Positions 43,743 through 55,893 of a stretch of 64,000 bases of DNA are shown here, one piece after another. Made by a program: the position numbers and the translations under genes. This DNA comes from Trametopsis cervina. Its lineage: Eukaryota > Basidiomycota > Agaricomycetes > Polyporales > Irpicaceae. The DNA is taken from NCBI GenBank assembly GCA_022385755.1, contig MU278349.1, forward strand, positions 186,001 through 250,000, given 5' to 3'. Positions within the stretch are counted from its first letter, which is position 1. The number at the start of each line of letters is the position of its first letter. Under the pieces are notes generated by a model. That model was not told where the DNA came from and made no database searches. It saw only the letters and a program-made list of their open reading frames with translations.

Positions 43743-43978
43743 TGTTGAGGTTATGAGTCTAGATGGGTCTGGTACGGGGTAAGACTCGGTATTCACAACA
43801 CAGCTGTACTCTGTACATACCTGGTACGGGGTAAGACTCGGTGAGGAGTCCCCGTACCAGCGAGAGGAAAATATCCTTCAGCTGACTAATGCTCGACCGC
43901 ATCCGGGCATGCGCCCTGGTCCGTGCGTTCCCCGCCCTCAGTCCTCATTTGGTAACCCGTCGGCGGCATCGCCTGACA
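43743..43978 (-). repeat. 5' LTR of the copia element (236 bp)
   Basis: Identical by eye to 38610-38845; carries the element's promoter. Its 3' end (sense) is complementary over 9 bases to the adjacent primer-binding site. Confidence 0.97.
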
Positions 43979-44156
43979 TATACAGCACCGAATACCTGCA
44001 CGAATGAGATATTACGGTATGGGTAAGTAACACTATGGGTAGGCCGGGAACGGAAAGTATACTAGAATGCGTGTGAGGACAGTGGCTTATTTAGCCTATG
44101 AATGCAGCTCTAAGGGGTGACGGAATGAAGAGAAAAGGATGAAGATGAGTGAATAA

Positions 44157-45675
44157 TTAACCAAGTGACTCATAGCTACTGGACCAGGCCCGCCGTCGGG
44201 AAGCCTTGGCCAATGCTACGGCCCACTCGTTGCAGCTTTGAGTCACGAGAGTCAAATTGTCCATGGGGAAGAGGGATGCTAAATAATCGAGAACAATTCG
44301 AGTATGTTCTTCGTCCGTTGGTCCTACCGAAAAGCCAAGGTCGAGTACTTGAAGAGTTTGCCAGGAATGGCGAATTGCCGAGGCTGGTAACTCAAAACTG
44401 TACCCGTCCAACAACGCATGGAACTCGTGTAGGGACGGCCCACAGCGAGCAACGTCTTCAAGTATCATGAGGGACGGTAGTACTCCAAAACCGAGTCCCT
44501 GAGAGGGCCTCGGATTCAGAGATAATTCTCGAATCCTAGTCCAGCATGTGAGAAGGTCGCTGATCATCTGTGAATCGTAAAAGATTGGATAAGGATGGGA
44601 TAAAGTGAATGTTTCCATGCCAGACAATGGAAGCAAGGCTCGTAAATCGACGGGCTCAAAGCCACTCTTGTTGATCAAAAGGTTAAGATGTGTTATGCTC
44701 GATGCCAACGACGGCATATGCAACCCTCTGACAGAGAACATGGAGAACGGGGTGGGGCTATAAAGCTCCAATAAGGGTGAAAGGGGTGGAGTGGAATGGG
44801 TTGGCAAGCATGCGTTGTTGATCCTTAAAATGGCGTCTTCCATATCCGCTGCTCCTCGTAGTTCATCGCATTCAAGGCGTAACGTCGAGAACAAAGCTGA
44901 GAGAGTTTGCACTATATCAGCGCAGAATGAGAGAGGGGCAGCAATAGAAAGTTTCTCGAGTTGCTGAAGCTTCTGTTGGGAGGTCACAGTACTTCTGCTG
45001 GATGGGGATGGTGTATGTAGGACTCCTGGGTGGAATATGATCTCCGTCAGAGTGTGTAGCTTGAATATCGCGTCGAAGGAGGCGTCCCATGCAATTGCAA
45101 GAAGGTCGAGTGGCAAGGCTAGAGAACGTAGGTGGTGCGAGGCTTTAATAGCGTCGAGCACGGCCACACAGAGGTTTAAACGTTCTCCAGCGTCGAGGCG
45201 ATCAAGCTTCACATTGACGTGGAACAAGCCTACTCGAGAAAACCGGTGCTGGCTTCTGATTCGTTCGCCGAGGAAGACGAAGAAGGATCTGAGGAGGGCG
45301 AAGGGCACGTTGCCACCGATATCGAGGCGAATCTCCGTAAGGCCAGAGGCCAGAAGCTGAACCATGTACCACAGGCTCCTGATGCCACTGTCCGAGGTGC
45401 AGGACGCGGTGAGCGCCACAACTGTTCCTGAGAATGACCCATGCGACTGCTCTACTGCTTGCTGGCACTGTTTTGGAAAGAACGCGTTGAACGGCTTGTC
45501 TTCCGTTTCCAAAACCTGGAGCTCCTTGATGAAGGGAGTAACATTGTGATTATTCACGAACTCCTGGAGAATTGATCCCTGTATGCCTGCGTATCAGTAC
45601 TAAGTCTAGTGTACGAGCAACGGCGGAAGCTCTTACGATATCGTCAGAGGGTCGGAGTATAAGGGCCGCCATCAT
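44157..45675 (-). CDS. Leucine-rich, F-box-associated-like protein without visible F-box
   Basis: Two exons: MMAALILRPSDDI splices to GSILQEFVNNHNVTPFIKEL. About 480 aa, rich in Leu with irregular repeats such as LYSPTPFSMFSVRGLHMPSL, HLNLLINKSGFEPVDLRALL and LQVLDLGF, as in the LRR part of fungal F-box proteins. The N-terminus does not show the LPxE F-box pattern. No signal or membrane segment. Function unknown; the family assignment is loose. Confidence 0.7.
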
Positions 45676-46908
45676 CACGTAGAAAGACAAGGACAACTAT
45701 AGCTGGGAAAACGACAACGGTGAGCATACTGTAGTTATCAAAACAAAGCCACAGACACACCTCTGGTAGAATGGGATAGATTTCGGTGCACTGCAGAGGT
45801 ACTGAGCGCACGCGATGTTGTCATATACAGAATCGCGATGGTCAAAGCACCATGTAATCTACCCATAAATGCAGAGTATAGGGAACGAGCGATCGGAATT
45901 CGTGCAGCGCACGGGGTGGCACTGCGCGGGCTGTTCTCGAATGTACGCTGTGGCAAGTTACGTGAGTGGGCAATTCCGTAGCTGTCGAGTTTCCTCAAGA
46001 GAGCGCAATATGCCTGGTAGAAAATCGTGATGCCACACACGGATAGCCAGTAGAACACGAGGCCGAGAGGTAGCAGCCATCACGAAGGGTCCTAGTTTGT
46101 CGAGTTGGCTGTGTTATTATCACTCCATTCTCCAGGAAGCACCGAGGGAGCCCGCTGGACCATAGGTATCCAGTGGACTTGTGGCAGAGCAAACCAAATT
46201 CGGATGTTCACGACCGTGACATCGACGTGAAGCGTGGGTAAGCCCTCGTTTAATAGAAACGCCAGTCCAGGTTAGCCATGAAATGTGGTACACACTGTTC
46301 GCGTTCACTATCTCTTGGTTCATCTTGTCGATATAGAATTCTCGTCGGGCTCTACCAAGGGGTTGATATTCTCCTACAGATCTCAGTGTGTCGACGTTCA
46401 ATGAGGAATAAAGGCGAGGATAACCAAATTTATTTCCATATCAATGCCCGAGTCCTGAGGCCGAGCTGCTTGAAGGGGACAAAGAACTTTCTTAGCAACA
46501 AGGCTTCCAAAGTTTCTGCCGCACTCACGTTTTCTGCATACTGTATGTCAACAGGTTGGTCGGATTCGAACAAGGCGTACTCGGTGCTGGTAACAACCTG
46601 TCATCCGGCTTGCGAACGCGGCGTGGCACGTGAGAACATCCAAGTCACCCCAAACTGGGAGCGCGGAGACAGCCTGTTGCTCCGCTTGATACTGCGCAGA
46701 TATACTTCCGCTCGCCCACCAACAAAATACTTCCGCTATTGCAAAGAACGTCGGGGACCGACGACAGCTCTGATGGTTTCGGCTGTACAGTACCAGTGGC
46801 GAGAGATCGTAGTCGGCATAAGAACTGAGTTCCGATCATTACTATGTTACGTTTACAAACATGTACGGCGAGAATAGGCTACATATTGGGTGGTCGTTAA
46901 TAAGATTG
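45676..46908. other. Intergenic region, no gene identified
   Basis: About 1.2 kb between co-directional minus-strand genes. Open frames of 106 and 199 codons on opposite strands lack motifs and recognisable exon structure. Confidence 0.5.
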
Positions 46909-49015
46909 TCAGTAGGTTTCCCAATACACGTCCGGTAGAACCTCCCGCATCAGCTTCCAATGGTGAAGCGCCTCTTCATCCTGCCATTCTACCAGAGGAT
47001 TGCGTAGGTCAGTCAGCGTGTAACGCTTCAAGTCGCCTGCATCCGTCACGAGAGTGTCCAGGTCGACCTCGCGTTGGGAGATCGTAGACAGAACGGTTTC
47101 ACGCAGGATAGATTGCAAGAAATCGCCCTCATTAGCTTTGCGGAAGGTCATCGGCTGCGTCGAATGAGAACAGAAGAACACCTAAATTGAGACGAAACTT
47201 CAGAGCCGCTCGTGGGCAAAACGGGGTGATGGACATACCCAGTTAATGAAATCCTCCTGCAGTTTTTCCTGCGAATGTCCTTCCATGGAATCATGGAAAG
47301 CACGGCATTGGGCAAAGACGGACTTCAGCGTAACGACGACCGATTTCAAAGAATCTGAGCGTAGTTTCCCGGCAACATTCTGAAAAACACCCATGAGAAC
47401 GATCACGTCCATCACGAGCAGGAAGTACTCACCACTGCCACAACCCCTTCCGGTTGGACCACCTTACTCAGCGTCTCCCAGAAGGCCTTGGTATACATAT
47501 GTCCCGGTACGCCACCGCCACTGAAGCAATCGTGAATGACATAGTCAAACAGTTCACTGCCAGACGAAAGAGCGGTCGCCTCCGTGATGTTGCGACTCCT
47601 CTGACCAACCCAGGTACGCGCATCCATGATGTGAACCTTTTCTGGCTCTGGAACCACTAAGCCGAAGTACTGTGTTGCAGCCTCGTATACCGCTGGGTCA
47701 AGCTCGATTATCGTTGAGGAAATCCCATGCTTTATGAAAGCTTGGGCAGCGATACCAGTTCCGAGCCCGCTGTAGTATTACGTTATCAACGGCCGTAACC
47801 AGTGTGCAACTCATAATGCCACTCACATGAACAAAGCATTCTCCTTCTCAGCAGTTGCGGGTTTTGCGACGAGACGGGCGGCCTCTTGGAGTATGAAAGC
47901 GCTGTAGATGGAGTCGCCAATGGGATTGAGATTCAAATCCAACCCAAGAGGGCCCTTCGCGTCTCTCCTGTAGACTCTGTCTCCAATCCACACGCCACCC
48001 AAGAGTGAATGCCCTGCGCGCAAGTACCGGATGGAGTGAGGCTCTCGTACATTGCCAGCCTGGATCTCGGCCGCAGATGGGGGCGGTATTTCGCCCACAA
48101 CCACGACTCCTGAAAAAGGTGAGGATACGGAGGAAAGGATACGCGGCGAGCCGCTAGGATGGAGATAAGGTTCCAGTAGAGGCTTCGGCAAAGTTGGTGA
48201 GTGCAGCTGGCTGAGCACATACGGTAACAGCGGTAGTAGTGCGATTCGAATCAAATTTCCGCCGCCAGATGGTGACTGAGTCCGCGGTTTGGAAACCGCG
48301 CCGGAATCTAAGTCAACCTTGGGCAGGAACGGAGCTGCAATCCAAATTAATAGCGCGGTAGAGCCAAGGTAGACAAACTGAAAACGCTCTATGAGCAAAG
48401 CTGATAACCGGGGTAAATTGCTGTACATACCAGATCCCTCTCGCTGGCCTCGCGCAGGTAGGGAATGAGGGGCCAGAGGTCTTGCAAAGTCATGACAGCC
48501 ATCCTGGCTACCGGCAGAGTCATCGCTTGTATCGGCGCACCCATCATGCCTGCGTTTTCGTTTCCTTTCTGTTCCCACGTAGTCAGCCACCGATATCTGC
48601 CGGAAGTACGAAGCAGATGTAGACGTACCTGCAATTCCTTCACAACGGAAAAGCCGAAGTATAGCACGGGAACCAAAGTTGCAAGGTGTGTTGCTACAGG
48701 TCCCCAGATAGCATTTTCGAACCTCCCAGAGTAGACGGCTGCCCAATACACAGTCTGAGGCATTGCGCAAAGAAGGACCCCCATGGTGAAGAACGACACC
48801 CAGCCTGACAAGGCCGGCAAAAACATGCCTGCAGCAGCAACACCCCACACGATCTTGTTCATATGATGCCTCGTTGGAGCAATTCCATAGAGGGGTTGGA
48901 GAGTACGCTCATAAGCGTAGGTAGCGATGGATAACCCAATAAGCAGTACAATCGAAAACGAATGGGCCACCGCTACGCCAGAAGCCCGCGCAGCCACAGG
49001 GGACGCCTGCGACAT
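46909..49015 (-). CDS. Multi-pass membrane protein with spermidine-synthase-like methyltransferase fold
   Basis: Starts MSQASPVAARASGVAVAHSF. Hydrophobic segments include SIVLLIGLSIATYAYE, VWGVAAAGMFLPALSGWVSF, VATHLATLVPVLYFGFSVV and FVYLGSTALLIWIAAPFLP. A soluble Rossmann domain follows: LRAGHSLLGGVWI, then ENALFMGLGTGIAAQAFIKH (glycine-rich SAM loop), STIIELDPAVYEAA (acidic end of strand 2), DYVIHDCFSGG and GVVAV. It ends REVLPDVYWETY. This is the spermine/spermidine-synthase fold, but the polyamine active-site signature is not visible, so a methyltransferase or orphan role is as likely. About nine exons. Confidence 0.82.
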
Positions 49016-49306
49016 AGTTGGATAGGATGTGGGGAGTAGAAGGTGGTGGTTGGAGCGAGAGCTACGAACGGGACATCCAGGCTTTTGCCACGGCGACTTT
49101 CAATGTTTTGCAGCCCCAGGCAGAATGCGGGGAAATGAGTTTCCCGCCGATAAACTTCCGCCTAAGGCGCGGGACAGGAACGATCACGCGACTGGCGGAT
49201 CAAAGTCCAAGCGCCGTCCGGAGGCTCCAGATCGCATATGAGTAAAGCCTCAGCCGGCAATGTACATTTGAAGGAAATACAGCAGAAATACAGACATGAA
49301 GACTAA
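49016..49306. other. Intergenic region
   Basis: About 290 bp holding the promoter of the gene on the left and the 3' UTR of the M28 gene. Nothing else seen. Confidence 0.4.
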
Positions 49307-52300
49307 TTAGGGGGAAAGTTCCTTTGCTAAAGCATCTATCAAGGTCTCCAGTCGCTTGACTTCGTATTTTGCTAGCGTGGCGTTGTGTTCGATGGTGAAG
49401 GATTCTGTGAGAGCTGGAAGTGTAGTAGCGCCGTATCCTAAGAAGAGGAAGATAGATCATCAGCGAGTTAAACTCAGGCATGCCACGTCTATCACAGACC
49501 TAGCCACTTCCCAGGGGCAACAGCGAGATGCCTGTACCATTCTCGGTCCTTGATGCCCTCCTCAGATATTAGACCCCTCTCGAATGCGACAAGTTTAGCA
49601 TTCGCATTGCGCACACGCTTCACAGCTTCGTGCAGTTTCTTCCATTGCCCGCCTTTAGGTTTACCAGCATGGCAAGCGCCACGATGCTCTCGGAGCCACA
49701 CCGGAGCATGACCCGTGCCATGGACCTCGACGACCTCGCCAGTCTTGGTAACGAAGGTAGGAACAGGAGGATGACCCTGAAGCTGGTGGCCGTGGTGGCA
49801 TTTCCTTCCAAACATTCCCTTGAGCTTGCACCAGACCTTGCGCAATTTGCGTCTAATGGTCTTTCTCTTCACAATCTTCTTGATTATATCCTTCAGTTCT
49901 TGCTCAGCAGTCGCCTTCTCATCGTCTAAAGCTGCGCTTGCATCTTGCAATGAATTGATGGAATCCTTTAACGACGAGAAATCGACGTCAAGAGAGGTCG
50001 TAGAAGCAATCGACTCGACTCTATAGAAACAGTCAGCTAGGTTGCTCTTCCAAATTCAGGAGACTTACTTCTTCAAGTAGGCTCCTAATTCAAGTGCGTA
50101 ATGGGTAGTGTTGAGAGGAAGGACGATAGAATCAGCTAAACGTAAGGCCTCGAGTCCAAGGTGCTGAGCAACTGCCACCTGCGTAAGAACCAGTTAGCTA
50201 TGCGTGCTAAAGGGTAGCAGCGTCGCTACGTACATGTCGGAAGAATCCAGGATCGCCGTACAGTTCTTGCCACCTCTCAGAGTCGTAAATAGAGTGGTAA
50301 TGGTATACAGGATCCTGCAGTGTAGACCCGAAGCCGCCATTGGAGCTTGCGACTCCGATACGTTGCAAGAAGACGGTGAAGTCGCTTCCGGAACCCAACG
50401 GGCTTACTCCCAAGCCGTCTGCTTGTTGCGCTTCGGCGTCGTGCATGACTTGAACATCTGCGCTCACGTTTCCTAACAGTATTCCATGATCCTTGGTGGC
50501 GTCCCACAGCGTAAGTCCAGGCTTGGTAGGGTGTGGCACGTCCTCTGCGGCTGCGCGTACGAGGTGAGCAAGAGACGGGGATGCGCTTGCGCCGAATCGA
50601 GAGCCGGAAACAGACGAGTCTATTGCCAAATGCGATGGTTAGTATCGACCCGAACGAAAAGCCAAATCGGTAGATACACACCGAGGTTGAGGTATGCTAC
50701 AACATATTTGTCGATGAACTCTTCGAAGTCTTCACCCCATTCAGTGCTTCCGATGAGACCATACTACAAGAGATGAGCGTCGTAAACTCAGGGATATATG
50801 GCAAGATGTCTACCTCTTCAGCATCCCAGCTCGCGAATACAATAGTCCTAAGAGGCTTCCAACCGTGCTTGATAAGCGTGCCAAATCCGCGAATGACTTC
50901 GTTGACTGAGGCCGTGCCCGACGAAGGATCCGTCGCACCGAGAACCTGCGATACCGGTAAGCTAACTCTCAATTACATAGTCGCTGGAAATCTAACCCAA
51001 GCTATCGAAAGAAGGTCAGTGATAGCGATTGGGGCAAGTTGTGTGAAAGGCTCACCATCACGATGGTTTCCAATGACGACTACTTCATCCTTGATGTGTC
51101 CAGGAATAACACCCATAGTGTTCCAAATCGGCATAACACGCGTGTCCACTAGATAACAATCAGAATAACAGGTAGACATATTACCGCCGTACTCACCATG
51201 GTTGGCGAAGAAGACGGTACGGTTCTTACCGCCTTCGCTAATTTCCTGTAATAACGTCCTGGCATTCACCCAAGATATAGGCAGACTGGGGATAGAAGGA
51301 ATATTCTTTCCGTCTGTGCGGGTACTGTTCTCGTACGCGGGGTATCCAGGCGTTGTAGGATCTCCGGGGTACATGGACAAGTATTGAACTGAACCACGCT
51401 GTACGGACGTGGGGTTGCGGGCAGGGCCATAGGGATACCTAGGTTAATAATCAGACGAGGCTCTGCAAAGCATGAAAAGAAAGACATACGGAAGGTAGCC
51501 GTTTTCTATAGTCACGGAACCATCATCACTGGGGTCCGAAAAGATGAGGACTCCAGCAGCACCCAGTTCCTCAGCACCTTTGACCTATTACAGTGATCAG
51601 TTTGAGTTTGTTTTACACTACAAGTGAACTGTGTCTTTACCTTCAATCCGCGGAAAAGACCACCGTACTTCACGAGGACAATTTTCCCCTTGAAATCCAC
51701 ACCTGCAAGAGCACTTCATCAGACAGGTCTACTCCACAGAACACGCTACTCACCTTGATCAAGGAGAGCCTTGTAATCTTCCTGCCGTCCATATTTCGCG
51801 TACACCAGTTTCCCCTTCACCTCGCCTGAACGACTGAGTCCATGGAATGTCGTAACCGCCTCCGCATACTTCGCAGCATCCGGGTCGGTCTCATCTGCAA
51901 CCTCTTCCAGCAGCGCACTCCACACAGTCTTCCCCTCATCGTCCAGAATGTTCACAGTGTGATTCAAAGGCGTGTTCATGACGGGATAGTAAACATCAAT
52001 CCACGCGGTGGGCTTGTCCAGACTCGTAATGGAAAGGGTGGCATTGCGAGACTCCACAGTTCCTGCGGAGTAGATTGGCTCACCCGTCTCGGCGGGGTTG
52101 ACGGCCCCGAGCTCTTTCTGTAGCACAGCAAGGAAGTCCTTGGCAGACTCAAAGTCCTGAGGTGATCCAGCAACGTGCGGCTTTGTCGCGAACAGGCGAG
52201 AGGCGGCCAGGGCACTAGCCGGGTTCGGTACAGTCCTACGAGGCAGGGACAACTAGTCTAGTTGATGCAACAAGAGCCAGAGTAGACAAACTCACAGGAA

Positions 52301-52723
52301 CAGCTTCTCAGCCTCCTTCCCGTTCAGAATAGGCTTACGGTGTCCTCTCCCCGGATGCGCATGATGCCACCAATGGGGCTTAAACGGATTGGTCTGCCAG
52401 GCTTCAACCTCTGCATCGACTTGCGGGTTCAAAATGTCTGTCCAGTGGTTAACAGCAACATACAGGATGGACGAAACCGCGAAGAGTTTGAACAGATTCG
52501 ACAGAGGCCTGCGCCGCGTCTTGATATTGCTATGGTGAGCAGCAACAGGTGGCGGGATGCCTTCCCCGTCCTTCTTGGACAGCAACAGCTGCTTGTCGTC
52601 CTTCATGGCGGGCGAGGACAAGAATGGTCGTTCAGAGGGGTCGTGAGATATTGTACATGTATCGTTGATATCACGAACGGGAAACCAGCGGGAAACGGGT
52701 GGAGAAGACTGTGCGTGCTCCAT
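49307..52723 (-). CDS. M28-family glutamate carboxypeptidase-like protein (type II membrane)
   Basis: Homologue of glutamate carboxypeptidase II / yeast Vps70 and Tre1/2. Start [13 protein letters not shown] at 52723; an upstream Met is possible. Cytosolic tail, then one membrane anchor [21 protein letters not shown] domain: [50 protein letters not shown]28 core: [11 protein letters not shown] (zinc His), [40 protein letters not shown] (catalytic and zinc Glu), and [17 protein letters not shown]. The dimerisation domain is split by a basic, Cys/His-containing insert ([20 protein letters not shown], then GRKCHHGHQ). It ends [11 protein letters not shown]. About 13 exons. Confidence 0.88.
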
Positions 52724-52970
52724 ATTTAGCCGGGAGATGATGGCGATATCCCCTCTCACGATTGGGCCTGGCCAACTTCCATGTGCGCGACAACACGCAC
52801 AGCCTTCTTCACCCGCTTTGCACTCTAAGCATCTCAACGATATCGTTCTCGAAGTTCCTTTATTTTGAAACTATATGTACAGGTGTAGATATGCAAGAGG
52901 ATACCTACGCAATTGTCTTGAAGGCGAATCCCAATGTGCCGGTGTTTATGATATAGGCTATAGGCCTGTT

Positions 52971-55402
52971 TCACGCGCTCTTCTCCTGCAAGCTCAGCAC
53001 CATACAAGTCCGGCTTGGGATATATACCTGCTGGGAACATCATCACAGTATCACGAGCCCAGAATCGCGTAAGAGCGTACCTGTAAGTAATTCTTGCGGC
53101 CGTTCCATTCAAAGGGCGTGGTGACCAATTTGGTGTCCAGCTTGATGTTGTCGAATCCTCCAAACCGCTTCTCGTCGCTTGACAGGACAATATGGTACTC
53201 TCCAGGAACCTCCACTCCCACTCTATAGTCTGTGAACGACTCGGTAGGGTGGAAGTTGAAGATAAAGAGCAGCCCAGCGCGTTCGAACACGATCATCTTA
53301 TCTACCTCGTGCTTTAACGAGATGTAAGCCTGCGGAGCTGCAAGCCAGCCATACTTTTCCTCGAGATGATTCATCTCTTTGTCAAATTCGTTCAGGTATC
53401 TGTAACGTAGCAGCGGGTCGTCAACTACGGGCCATTGGCGGCGGGCGTAGTGGAACGAGTTGCCGTTACCCTCTCGGGGGAAGTCCAGCCACTGCAACGT
53501 TATTCAGTGAAACATTCGACGCCATGCAAGAAACGGGGTCTACCTCGGGATGTCCAAATTCATTGCCCTCGAAGTTTAGGTAGCCTTCGCCTCCGAGGGA
53601 GTGCACCAGGAAGCTGCACAGCAACAATCAGCGAACAAGGCACGTAATCGATTATCGCATATGTCTCACCGAATCATCTTATGCAAAGCAATACCTCTCG
53701 AAATGACAGGTGTCAACTCCGTCAAGTCGGACATGTTTGTGTACATCTCCTTGTCCATGAGCCAGAATGCGATCGTCTTGTCGCCAACAAGGGCCTGGTC
53801 ATGGCTCTCAGCGTAAGCAATACTCTTCTCACCGTGGCGGCGATTGGTGAGTGTGTGGGAAATATTGGCCATATCCCATTCATCGTCCTTCTTATGTTTG
53901 AGCAGCTTAATCCACATGTCCGGGATAGCCATAGATAGACGATAATCGAAGCCAATTCCTCCTTGAGTCGTTGGAACACAGAGGAGAGGCATTCCGGATA
54001 CGTCTTCGGCGATAGTGAGCGCGTTCGGATAGAGCTCATGAATAGCATCATTGGCCTGCAAAAAGAGTTAATATTGTGGTGTTATAACAAACTACGCACT
54101 CACAAGCATGAGGTAAATCACTGCCTCCAGATCTACAGAGTCGCCGAAGTATTCGTGGTATCCACCAGAGAAGCCGGCGCCGATGCCGTGATGGGTATAC
54201 ATCATACTGGTCACTCCATCGAACCGGAAGCCGTCGAACTGAAATTCTTCCATCCAGAAGCGTAGGTTGCTCATCAAAAACCTGAGGACTTCGTGGTTAC
54301 CGTAGTTGAACAGGCGACTGTCCCATAGTTCATGACGTCCTTTCGCGCCCTCGTGGAAGTAGAGATGGTCCGTGCCGTCAAATTGGTTGATACCGTCAAG
54401 AACATTCTTGCAAGCATGCGAGTGGACGATATCGAGAAGGACGGTGATGCCCATGCCGTGCGCGGTATCAATAAGTTCCTTCAGATCTTCGGGCGAGCCA
54501 TATCGGGAACTCGCAGCGAAGAAACTCGTAACCTGATATCCGAAAGCTAAAGAGAGATACAGGTCAGGAAGTCGCAATTCAGGGACGTCATAGCACTCAC
54601 ATGCATAGTAAGCGTGCTCCATGATAGCCATAAGCTGAATGATGTTGTACCCAAGATCCCGAATCCGAGGGAGAGTGTCTCTTGTAAATTCCTTGTATGT
54701 GCCCACCCTCAACTCCGAGGTAGAGATACCAACGTGAGCTTCATAGATGCGAGCACTCTTTGGGGTAGGGGGCCGCTGATTCTTGAACTTGTATCGCTGA
54801 GCCTCAGGCGGGTTCCAGAAACGTGCGTCATATACCGGGGAGACAGAGAGGTCTTGAGTGACACGCGTGATCCATGCTGGAAGCCTCTCGATGCGAGCGC
54901 CATGCGGTAAAATGAACGAAATCTAAGGAAATCGGACAGCGATAAGCTGTGGCGGACGTATGTATACCCAGCTTTGAAGACTGACCTTGACTTTGGAGTC
55001 GTGGGGGATAGAGCATTGTCCATCTGCTGTAGGTGGCACTGTAATCTCCCATATACCATACTCGTTCTTGGTCATTGGGTGCGAGATTCTGTTCCACTTG
55101 TCTGTAAAATCGTCAGTCATGTATTACATCGGAATGCATTCCTACTCACTGAACTCCCCGATCATGACCGCTTCAACGGCATTCGGAGCCCATTCCCTGT
55201 AGATGACAGAGTTGTCGGGCTGGATGTTGAGGCCCATCTTGTGATAGCCCTTCATGAACGGCTCATATCCGCCCTCAGTGGTGATGATAGTCTCCTTCCA
55301 CTTCCTGAACAGCTCATGACGGTGGAGGATGGCTGGCACCTGCTCCTCAAGCCAGGGATCAGCGTTGAGCACGGTCTGCTTGTCAATGGCGGCGGTCGAC
55401 AT
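52971..55402 (-). CDS. GLC3: 1,4-alpha-glucan branching enzyme
   Basis: GH13 enzyme that makes alpha-1,6 branches in glycogen, cytosolic. Starts [20 protein letters not shown]. Next is the N-terminal CBM48-like part ([20 protein letters not shown]). GH13 motifs: [20 protein letters not shown] (nucleophile Asp), [10 protein letters not shown] (acid Glu), and [13 protein letters not shown] (stabilising Asp). Then [20 protein letters not shown] and [17 protein letters not shown] are family signatures. The last exon [18 protein letters not shown] ends at 52971. About 690 aa, normal. Nine or ten exons. Divergent from the F-box gene at 55894. Confidence 0.95.
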
Positions 55403-55893
55403 GGTCTTTATCGGTTTTCTGCGTGGCAGAAGAGAGAAAGAGCGAGTGGACAGACGGGGATTTTCGCCGGACGAGGTTTGAAGATCATATATCGTCCGCT
55501 CATTTTGGCTGTAGCTCGAGAACGCGTCGTGACGTAGGGTCACGTTCCTTCTCCAGAATCGCGACGCGTCTGGGCGTCTGATAAAGACGCCTTGATAAAC
55601 TCCTGGCAGACGTACTGCTATACTGTACACACTCTTTCCCATGACCATGACGTCCAGACCTGCAAACCAAATGGCCGTTGCGCGCGGCCATGGCTCGTAG
55701 TACAGGGACATCATGCCATGGCCACTCGTAAGGGCATAGCAATGTCCCCTATTGTATGAGTTTCCCATCCGTGAGTGTAGAGACGTATATATAAAGCGTA
55801 AAACTCACCTCACATACGTTTCGCCTTCCAAACCTTTGAATCCTCTCAATCTCATACTCATAACCTCTTTACACCTCACTCTGTATCAACGGG
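55403..55893. promoter_or_regulatory. Divergent promoter, branching enzyme / F-box A; left copy of a duplicated promoter
   Basis: The block from about 55541 is repeated with substitutions from about 57333, upstream of F-box B. Copy A is roughly 150 bp longer between block and start codon. Confidence 0.6.

Larger units (their letters stand above)
38605..43983 (-). mobile_element. Ty1/copia LTR retrotransposon, nearly complete, coding on the minus strand
   Basis: 5369-bp element (38610-43978) with two 236-bp LTRs that look identical, TG...CA termini and a perfect 5-bp target duplication TATAC (38605-38609 and 43979-43983). Domain order on the minus strand is Gag, protease, integrase, reverse transcriptase, RNase H, so it is copia type (integrase before RT). 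Identical LTRs imply a very recent insertion. It sits between the promoter of RCC1 copy B and the 3' end of the next minus-strand gene, and disrupts no reading frame. Frame breaks are described with the ORFs. Confidence 0.97.

Noticed and set aside
46555..46590. Possible tRNA T-arm (GGATTCGAAC)
   Set aside because: No matching acceptor, D-arm or anticodon stem around it. No tRNA gene could be supported anywhere in the window.
46278..46877. 199-codon plus-strand frame in the intergenic region
   Set aside because: No conserved block, biased start or splice partner; composition looks random.
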